21,837 nucleotides of DNA, taken from NCBI GenBank assembly GCA_964429245.1, contig CAYSBE010000031.1, forward strand, positions 1-21,837, read 5' to 3'. Numbering within the stretch: the stretch's first letter is position 1; each line of letters starts with the position of its first letter. The translations under genes and the position numbers were made by a program. Origin of the DNA: CAYSBE01 sp964429245 (GTDB lineage: Bacteria > Bacteroidota > Bacteroidia > UKL13-3). The notes beneath the pieces are model-generated. The model did no database searches, was not told the DNA's origin, and was given only the letters and a program-made list of their open reading frames with translations. Of the stretch, positions 16,657-21,837 are shown piece by piece.

Positions 16657-17172
16657 ATGAAAAATATAAAATTTATCGCGTTAGCTATGCTAACCTTTAG
16701 TGCCATATCTTTTAAATCGGCAGATGAACTAAAATGGTATGGATTTAATGAAGGTTATGAACTTTCTAAGAAAACAGGAAAAATAATGCTGGTAGATGTA
16801 TATACGGATTGGTGTGGGTGGTGTAAGCGAATGGACAGAGATACCTATGCAAAATCTGAAATCATACAAGCAATCAATAAAAATTATATCGCCATTAAAT
16901 TTAATCCGGAGATAGAAGGTGCATCTTACAACTTCGAAGGAAATAAATACAATGGTATGCAACTATTATCCGTAATTGGCAACAACCAAATTAACGGTTA
17001 TCCGGCAACTGTGTTCTTGTACCCTAAAGAAAAGAAAATGAATATGGTTTCGGGATATTACGATGCTGCAAGATTCCAAACAGTGTTGTCTTCTGTAGTT
17101 GAAAGTTTTGCACCCGTTGCAGAGAAAAAAGCAGATACTGAAACGAAAAGCCAAACAGGAAAGAAAAAGTAA
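16657..17172 (+). CDS. Exported thioredoxin-fold protein (CGWC)
   Basis: A 171-residue protein with an N-terminal hydrophobic segment (residues 5-19) that looks like a signal peptide, then a thioredoxin-like domain. The active site is Cys53-Gly-Trp-Cys56 in DVYTDWCGWCKRMD, close to the DUF255/Thioredoxin_7 type; the cis-proline is Pro116 in NGYPATVFL. The C-terminal tail is Lys/Glu-rich (about 152-171) and probably disordered. Expected role: periplasmic thiol reduction or disulfide exchange; partners are unknown. The gene is preceded by a 70-bp gap with a possible promoter and ends 2 bp from the convergent LolC/E-type gene. Confidence 0.84.
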   Translation: MKNIKFIALAMLTFSAISFKSADELKWYGFNEGYELSKKTGKIMLVDVYTDWCGWCKRMDRDTYAKSEIIQAINKNYIAIKFNPEIEGASYNFEGNKYNGMQLLSVIGNNQINGYPATVFLYPKEKKMNMVSGYYDAARFQTVLSSVVESFAPVAEKKADTETKSQTGKKK

Positions 17173-17174
17173 AC

Positions 17175-18392
17175 CTAATTAAATCGAAGTACTTTAACCG
17201 GCAAAATACGCGAAACCACTAGTGTTGGCAAAAGCATCGCAAGTATGCAGATGACAATGCTAAATATATTTAGCCAAATAATATCCGTTAATTCGATTTT
17301 GATTGGAACACTGTCAAGATAATAGGCACTTGGATCTAATTTTATCCATTTGTATTTGTCTTGAATATAGCACATCACAATCCCTACTGAATTGCCTATC
17401 AAAATCCCCCTAATTAGGAGATAAGCCGAAATATTGAGAAACAATTTTCTTATCAAAACATCTCTTGCTCCTAATGATTTCATGATGCCAATCATTTGAC
17501 TCCTATCCACAATCAAGATGAGCAATGCCGTAATCATATTGATGCAAGCAACAAGCATCATTAAAATGATAATTACAATTACATTGATATCGAGCAAAGC
17601 CAACCATTCAAAAAGCTGAGGATATATTTGTCTTATATTTTGTATTTCCAAGTAATATGGAAGTTCCGTTACAATTTCACTTTCTGCTTTTTCAATATCT
17701 TCATAGTTATGAAGTAAAATCTCGTAACCAGTAATGCCATCACTTTGCCAACTATTTACTTTTTGAATCATCCTTATATCTATAAAGGCATATGTTTCAT
17801 CTAATTCTGTAAATCCGGTTTCAAAAACACCTTCAACCTTAAATCGCCTTGCCCTGGGTGGGTCTTGAACAAAATAGATATTGATATTGTCTCCGGTATC
17901 TAAACCCATCTTTGAAGAAAGTTTTGATGAAATGAGGATACCAGACTCAGGAGTTGTATCACCAAATGCAGGTATACGACCTCTCAGTAGATGCTGTTGA
18001 AGAAAATCCTTTTTATACGCTTGATTAATTCCCTTTAACACAACTCCACTAAAATCTTCATCAGTTTTAATGATTCCTGCTTTTATTGCAAAAGGCTGTA
18101 TGGTCTCTACCTCAGGAATATTTCTTATTTTATCTTCTAACGAAGTGTCAATTCCAATCGCAACAGTTTCAAATGAGTTATTTAAATCAAGACGCGAAAG
18201 TTGTATATGCGATGCGAAACCGGTTACTTTGTGCTTGATTTGTTGCTGATATCCTTTAACTACTGCAACAGATACTATCATAACAGCAATGCTTACAGCA
18301 ACTGCCGCAGTAGCAATGGTAACAATTACTTTTGATGAACCCGATTGTTTGGTGCTAATGAGTCGCTTTGCTGTAAAAAATGAAATTTTCAA
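17175..18392 (-). CDS. LolC/LolE-type lipoprotein-release ABC permease
   Basis: A 405-residue protein with the LolC/E (FtsX-like) layout: an N-terminal FFTAKRLISTKQ before a first helix (about 23-46), a large periplasmic domain (about 50-262), then three helices (about 265-292, 315-340 and 370-395). Typical motifs are GYQQQIKHKVTGFASHIQL after the first helix and DRSQMIGIMKSLGARD between the later ones. LolCDE extracts lipoproteins from the inner membrane and passes them to LolA. No lolD ATPase is next to it. The start is TTG at 18392, supported by the family-like MKISFF start and the lack of a better codon. It is divergent from namZ, with start codons directly abutting. Confidence 0.86.
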   Translation of the reverse strand: MKISFFTAKRLISTKQSGSSKVIVTIATAAVAVSIAVMIVSVAVVKGYQQQIKHKVTGFASHIQLSRLDLNNSFETVAIGIDTSLEDKIRNIPEVETIQPFAIKAGIIKTDEDFSGVVLKGINQAYKKDFLQQHLLRGRIPAFGDTTPESGILISSKLSSKMGLDTGDNINIYFVQDPPRARRFKVEGVFETGFTELDETYAFIDIRMIQKVNSWQSDGITGYEILLHNYEDIEKAESEIVTELPYYLEIQNIRQIYPQLFEWLALLDINVIVIIILMMLVACINMITALLILIVDRSQMIGIMKSLGARDVLIRKLFLNISAYLLIRGILIGNSVGIVMCYIQDKYKWIKLDPSAYYLDSVPIKIELTDIIWLNIFSIVICILAMLLPTLVVSRILPVKVLRFN

Positions 18393-19595
18393 ATGGATAT
18401 AACCGTTATTAAACCTTTCGAATATAAAATTGCATTGATAATTTTCTTTGTTTTATTCTCATTTTCTTGCAATGCTCAGAATGCAGACAATTTACAAATC
18501 ATAACCGGTGCAGCCCAAACAGATAAATACCTGCCGTTACTTAAAGACAAATCTGTTGCTCTAGTGGTTAACCAAACTTCGGTAATTGGCAATAGGCATT
18601 TGTTAGACACACTTCTGGCTCAACAATGCCAAATTAAAAAAGTATTTGCCCCTGAACATGGCTTTAGGGGAAATCATGAAGCGGGTGCGACCGTAAAAAA
18701 CGAAAAAGATTCGTCAACAGGTGTTGTTGTCATTTCTCTTTACGGGAAAAACAAGAAGCCAACTAAAGAGCAGCTAAAGGATATTGATTTGGTCATTTTT
18801 GACATACAGGATGTTGGAGTTAGGTTTTACACCTACATCAGTACACTGCATTATGTTATGGAAGCTTGTGCTGAATCCGATAAAAAATTGATTATCCTAG
18901 ATAGGCCCAATCCCAATGGTTTTTATATTGATGGTCCTGTCCTTGATACAGCTTTTAGATCATTCGTAGGCATGCATCCGGTACCTGTTGTACATGGCCT
19001 AACTGTGGCTGAATATGCTCACATGATTAATGGAGAAAAATGGCTTAAAAACGGATTGAGATGTGAAATTACGGTAATTCCCGTACTCAATTACTCACAT
19101 CCAATGAAGTACCAATTACCAATTTATCCTTCACCAAATCTTAAAAACATGACAGCCATATACCTTTATCCTGCTACTTGTTTTTTTGAAGGCACAACCT
19201 ACAGCTTGGGCAGAGGAACCAGTATCCCTTTTGAATGTGCTGGCAGACCCGGACTAAAATCTGGCAATTTCAAATTTAAGCCTGTACCCATACCTGGTGT
19301 GGCAGATAACCCTCCACATGCCAACTCCGAATGTCAAGGATATCTTTATACCTCATATATAAATGACAGCTTTTTCTCAAACCCAACATTGATGATTCAA
19401 TTTATAATTGATGCTTACAGACAGGATGATAAAAAGGATGATTTTTTCATCCCATTTTTTGATAAACTTGCCGGCAGCAATAAGCTTAGGGAACAAATCA
19501 AAAATGGACTCTCTGAAAATGAAATAAAAGATTCATGGCAAAAAGAACTTACCAGGTATAAAGAAATGTCAAAAAACTATTGGATTTATAACTAG
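18393..19595 (+). CDS. namZ: NamZ-type exo-beta-N-acetylmuramidase (DUF1343)
   Basis: A 400-residue exported protein. The signal peptide h-region is about residues 13-24 with likely cleavage at NA|Q (28-29); the Cys in FSFSC is not in a good lipobox. The DUF1343/NamZ core follows: DKSVALVVNQTSV, VFAPEHGFRG (Glu88-His89, candidate catalytic region), ISLYG, LVIFDIQDVGVRFYTYISTL, ILDRPNPN, VVHGLTVAEYA and YPSPNLKNM...FEGTTYSLGRGT. NamZ enzymes in Bacillus (YbbC) and Tannerella release N-acetylmuramic acid from the non-reducing end of peptidoglycan fragments. Length fits the family. The ATG at 18393 touches the divergent TTG of the LolC/E-type gene. A ccmB gene starts 5 bp after its stop, suggesting co-transcription. 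Confidence 0.9.
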   Translation: MDITVIKPFEYKIALIIFFVLFSFSCNAQNADNLQIITGAAQTDKYLPLLKDKSVALVVNQTSVIGNRHLLDTLLAQQCQIKKVFAPEHGFRGNHEAGATVKNEKDSSTGVVVISLYGKNKKPTKEQLKDIDLVIFDIQDVGVRFYTYISTLHYVMEACAESDKKLIILDRPNPNGFYIDGPVLDTAFRSFVGMHPVPVVHGLTVAEYAHMINGEKWLKNGLRCEITVIPVLNYSHPMKYQLPIYPSPNLKNMTAIYLYPATCFFEGTTYSLGRGTSIPFECAGRPGLKSGNFKFKPVPIPGVADNPPHANSECQGYLYTSYINDSFFSNPTLMIQFIIDAYRQDDKKDDFFIPFFDKLAGSNKLREQIKNGLSENEIKDSWQKELTRYKEMSKNYWIYN

Positions 19596-19600
19596 AATAC

Positions 19601-20257
19601 ATGAAGGTTGACGAAATTAAAGCATTAATAATAAAGGATTTCATTACTGAATGGCGACAGAAATATGCTTTATCAGGCATATTACTTCATGTTGTATCTA
19701 TGATTTTCATCGTATTTCTTTCATTGAAAATAATGAATGCACCTACTTGGAATACCATTTTCTGGCTCATTATTTTGTTTAGTTCTGTAAGTGCTATTGC
19801 TAAAAGTTTTATTGGAGAAAGCAACGGGCAACATCTTTATTATTATACTATTTCAAGCCCTCAAAGTATCATAATAGCGAAGCTATTTTATAATTCCATC
19901 TTGATGTTTTTTCAAATGACCGTAAGCATGCTCGTTTATTTTACATTGCTGGGTAATATTGCAGAAAACAGCCTTATGTACATTATTTGCTTAGCACTTG
20001 GCGGATGGGGATTTGCAATTACATTCACCTTTTTGTCTGCCATTTCTGCAAAAGCATCAAATAGCAATGGACTTATGCCGGTGTTAAGTTTTCCGTTAAT
20101 TTTACCAATTCTTCTTATTGCTGTCAAATCATCAAAAAAAGCAATGGATGGGATTGATGTTTCATTAATGACCAAAGACCTTTTAATGTTGCTTGTTTTT
20201 AATATCTTACTTATAACAATGTCTTATATTTTATTTCCGTTTTTATGGAGAGATTAA
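19601..20257 (+). CDS. ccmB: Heme exporter membrane subunit CcmB
   Basis: A 218-residue protein with six predicted helices, at about residues 24-44, 48-64, 95-118, 124-148, 157-177 and 190-213. Hallmarks are KDFITEWRQKYALSGILLHV at the N-terminus, a SFIGE segment, the HLYYYTISSPQSIIIAKLFYN loop (family: L..SP..I..AK...N) and the C-terminal LFPFLWRD. CcmB works with the ATPase CcmA to deliver or release heme during System I cytochrome c maturation. No ccmA, ccmC or other ccm gene is seen here, which is odd for a classic ccm cluster, though Bacteroidota often scatter these genes. It sits 5 bp after namZ and 10 bp before the fmt start, so all three likely share a transcript. Confidence 0.87.
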   Translation: MKVDEIKALIIKDFITEWRQKYALSGILLHVVSMIFIVFLSLKIMNAPTWNTIFWLIILFSSVSAIAKSFIGESNGQHLYYYTISSPQSIIIAKLFYNSILMFFQMTVSMLVYFTLLGNIAENSLMYIICLALGGWGFAITFTFLSAISAKASNSNGLMPVLSFPLILPILLIAVKSSKKAMDGIDVSLMTKDLLMLLVFNILLITMSYILFPFLWRD

Positions 20258-20267
20258 CTTTTTGAAT

Positions 20268-21206
20268 ATGAATACCTCCCAACCTCGAATTATTTTTTTT
20301 GGAACCCCTGAATTTGCTGCATATTCATTAAAACATTTGATTTCTACCGGATCCAATATCGTTGCAGTTGTTACTGCTCCAGATAAACCTGCAGGAAGAG
20401 GAATGAAAATTCATGAGTCGGCAGTAAAACAAGTTGCATCTGAATTCGGAATTAAGGTTTTGCAACCTCAAAAATTAAAAGACCCGGTATTTATAAATGA
20501 ATTATCTGCTTTAAAACCTGACATTCAAATCGTTATTGCATTTAGAATGCTGCCCGAAATCGTTTGGAACATGCCACCAATGGGAACGATTAACTTGCAT
20601 GCTTCTTTGCTGCCCGACTATCGAGGTGCAGCGCCTATCAATTGGGCCATTATAAATGGAGAGACGGAAACAGGAGTTACTACATTTAAACTAAAGCAGG
20701 AAATTGATACCGGAGATATTCTTTTACAACAAAAAGTTACCATTACACCCGAAATGGATGCAGGAACATTGCATGACAAACTCATGCAGGAAGGAGCTTT
20801 GCTGATGGAGAATACCATTAAAGGCCTTTCTGATGGCATAATTAAGCCAATTGCTCAAACAAATTCCTCTCATAAATTAGCACCGAAGATATTTACAGAT
20901 GATTGTAAAATAAATTGGGCTGCGAAAAGCATTGATATTATTAATCATATTAGAGGTTTAAGTCCATATCCGGGAGCGTTTACCCTCTTAGATGGGAAAA
21001 TATTGAAGGTATTTAAGGCAGAAATGAGCCTTGTAAAACATCAATTTGAACCAGGAATAGTTTTCAGCAACAAAAAAAATACTCTAAAGTCCACTTGCCT
21101 AGACGGATTTATCCACCTTCAGAATATACAATTGGCGGGCAAAAAACGCATGCAAGTAGCAGATTTTCTAATAGGGAATAATATTCAAGATGCTATCCCA
21201 ATATGA
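20268..21206 (+). CDS. fmt: Methionyl-tRNA formyltransferase
   Basis: A 312-residue cytoplasmic enzyme that formylates initiator Met-tRNA using 10-formyl-tetrahydrofolate. The N-terminal IIFFGTPEFAAYSLKHL and APDKPAGRGMK, the folate/active-site motif INLHASLLPDYRGAAPI and EIDTGDILLQQ are diagnostic. The catalytic residues Asn109, His111 and Asp147 match the Escherichia coli Asn106/His108/Asp144 set with a constant offset of three. The C-terminal OB-like tRNA-binding domain is about residues 205-312. The ATG at 20268 is chosen over an in-frame TTG at 20262. It lies 10 bp after ccmB. The usual partner def is not in the window. Confidence 0.95.
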   Translation: MNTSQPRIIFFGTPEFAAYSLKHLISTGSNIVAVVTAPDKPAGRGMKIHESAVKQVASEFGIKVLQPQKLKDPVFINELSALKPDIQIVIAFRMLPEIVWNMPPMGTINLHASLLPDYRGAAPINWAIINGETETGVTTFKLKQEIDTGDILLQQKVTITPEMDAGTLHDKLMQEGALLMENTIKGLSDGIIKPIAQTNSSHKLAPKIFTDDCKINWAAKSIDIINHIRGLSPYPGAFTLLDGKILKVFKAEMSLVKHQFEPGIVFSNKKNTLKSTCLDGFIHLQNIQLAGKKRMQVADFLIGNNIQDAIPI

Positions 21207-21243
21207 AATTTACGTTTATATTGTGAATAACTTATAATTCGTT

Positions 21244-21274
21244 TTGCTTAATTGAAAATTAATGCGCACTTTCG
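21244..21274 (+). promoter_or_regulatory. Possible Bacteroidota-type promoter of the small sorting-signal protein gene
   Basis: A TTG (21244-21246, within TTTTG) and a CACTTTCG element (21267-21274) are separated by 20 bp, close to the Bacteroidota -33 TTTG / -7 TAnnTTTG arrangement, but the -7 element matches only partly. It would start transcription about 10-15 bp before the ATG at 21294. The 87-bp gap after fmt makes a separate promoter likely, but this assignment is tentative. Confidence 0.3.
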
Positions 21275-21293
21275 TAGCAAGATAGAAATAGAT

Positions 21294-21485
21294 ATGAGAA
21301 AACATTTTCTACTCACAATTAGTTTTTGTTTACTAATTACAAGTATAATAACAGCCCAACCACCGGATAGTTCAGGTGGATTGTTTGAAGCTGTAGATGA
21401 TGTACCGGTAGATTCGGCAATAGCAGCATTGATGGCAATTGGTGCCGGCTTTGGCGTTTCGAAACTCTACAAGAAAAAGAAATAA
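21294..21485 (+). CDS. Miniature PID-CTERM-like protein: signal peptide plus C-terminal sorting signal
   Basis: A 63-residue protein. Residues 1-21 form a signal peptide (RKH, hydrophobic core, ITA|Q). Only about 16 residues follow (PPDSSGGLFEAVDD, acidic and Gly/Ser/Pro-rich) before a tripartite C-terminal signal: Pro38-Val-Asp40, a short hydrophobic helix of small residues (about 42-55, AIAALMAIGAGFGV) and a basic tail with four terminal Lys. This closely resembles the Bacteroidota PID-CTERM signals I recall, with Val for Ile in the PID motif. Processing by the adjacent exosortase is inferred. The ATG at 21294 is chosen because an upstream in-frame TTG (21252) would put 14 polar residues before the signal peptide. 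The function of such a tiny product is unknown. Confidence 0.78.
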   Translation: MRKHFLLTISFCLLITSIITAQPPDSSGGLFEAVDDVPVDSAIAALMAIGAGFGVSKLYKKKK

Positions 21486-21508
21486 TCTTATATTTCTAAT
21501 ATATTCGT

Positions 21509-21536
21509 AAGGAAGTCTTTAAGGCTTCCTTTTTTT
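21509..21536 (+). terminator. Rho-independent terminator or attenuator hairpin
   Basis: AAGGAAG pairs with CTTCCTT, extended inward by a T-G wobble and a C-G pair, giving a 9-bp stem with a 5-base loop (TTTAA) at 21509-21531. A run of T follows to 21536. It lies 23 bp after the small sorting-signal gene and its T-run ends at the base before the exosortase ATG. It fits intrinsic termination with partial read-through into the exosortase gene. Confidence 0.8.
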
Positions 21537-21837
21537 ATGCTTAATCAACCCCTATTTAAATTTTTACTGCTTTTCTCAATTTTATTGGGGATATTTTTTA
21601 TTGGTTATGAATTATTTATAAAACCTGCAGGCACAATTGACCATTATCTAACCGAAGTGGTTACAATCGGAATCATTAAACTGCTCAATTTTACTGGTTA
21701 TGAAGCCACCTACACTATTGGTAAGCAAGTAGGTTCTACTTATGTTTTTATTAACCCCCAACTTATTCCAGTTGTAAAAGTTGGTGCATCTTGTAATGGA
21801 CTCGAATTACTGGTATTGTTTACCTTATTTATAATTT
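21537..21837 (+). CDS. Exosortase/archaeosortase-family protein, N-terminal part
   Basis: Partial: the first 100 codons, with the frame open at the window edge. Exosortases are multi-pass membrane cysteine transpeptidases that recognise C-terminal tripartite signals at the periplasmic side. Visible are a first helix (about 8-27), a periplasmic-looking stretch containing TGYEATYTIGKQVGSTYVFI, and the catalytic-Cys motif VGASCNGLELL with Cys86, matching the family ASCxG motif at the head of a helix (90-100 onward). The two downstream conserved Arg/His residues lie outside the window. From memory it best fits a Bacteroidota exosortase of the XrtX/XrtF kind. The 17 in-frame codons before the ATG contain no ATG, GTG or TTG, so this start is well supported. 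Its probable substrate is the small protein just upstream. Confidence 0.82.
   Translation, partial: MLNQPLFKFLLLFSILLGIFFIGYELFIKPAGTIDHYLTEVVTIGIIKLLNFTGYEATYTIGKQVGSTYVFINPQLIPVVKVGASCNGLELLVLFTLFII

Noticed and set aside
18415..18480. NamZ-like protein as a lipoprotein because of Cys26 near the end of the signal peptide.
   Set aside because: The residues before the Cys (FSFS) do not fit a lipobox, while NA|Q two residues later is a good signal peptidase I site.
21483..21836. Small sorting-signal gene and exosortase gene are in the same frame, separated only by one TAA and 17 sense codons, suggesting a possible read-through fusion.
   Set aside because: A stop-free run of 17 codons is easily due to chance, the spacer holds a terminator hairpin, and a fusion would bury the C-terminal sorting signal.

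Overview
The window reads as an AT-rich chromosomal segment of a member of the Bacteroidota, probably near Chitinophagales or Sphingobacteriales (inference; no 16S or taxonomic marker is present). The signs are a cyoE / double subunit III / subunit IV / SCO / DUF420 oxidase cluster, many signal peptides ending in Ala-Gln, DUF3857-transglutaminase proteins, a very long MORN-repeat protein, NamZ, a lone ccmB and an exosortase with a miniature sorting-signal protein. Shine-Dalgarno sites are rare and coding density is very high. No rRNA, tRNA, insertion sequence, phage gene or CRISPR array was seen, and no gene-free stretch exceeds about 155 bp.

Region 1 (1-3846, plus strand) is the tail of an aerobic respiration operon: the end of heme O synthase, two tandem cytochrome oxidase subunit III genes, subunit IV, an SCO copper chaperone, a DUF420 (CtaM/YozB-type) membrane protein, a small exported CxxC protein and a DUF983 zinc-ribbon membrane protein. 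The genes are nearly contiguous or overlap, so they probably share transcripts and build or mature one heme-copper oxidase. Region 2 (3848-7412) holds a YraN-like nuclease-fold protein (minus), a lone FtsX/MacB-type permease (plus) and an Uup-like ABC-F ATPase (minus).

Region 3 (7568-14792, plus) is a tight three-gene unit of exported proteins: a 1094-residue TPR + MORN-repeat protein, a DUF3857/transglutaminase-like protein with an intact Cys-His-Asp triad, and a paralogue-like protein in which Cys and His of the triad appear lost. Their joint function is unknown. Region 4 (14852-18392) has an RlpA-like protein (minus), the replication-associated AAA+ ATPase RarA (plus), an exported thioredoxin-fold protein (plus) and a LolC/E-type lipoprotein-release permease (minus).

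Region 5 (18393-21206, plus) is namZ (exo-N-acetylmuramidase), ccmB without other ccm genes, and fmt. Region 6 (21294-21837) is the most unusual part. A 63-residue protein consists of almost nothing but a signal peptide and a C-terminal sorting signal (Pro-Val-Asp, short hydrophobic helix, Lys tail). A strong terminator-like hairpin follows, and its T-run touches the start codon of an exosortase-family gene that runs off the window. This looks like a PID-CTERM/exosortase sorting pair whose enzyme-to-substrate ratio may be set by the hairpin.
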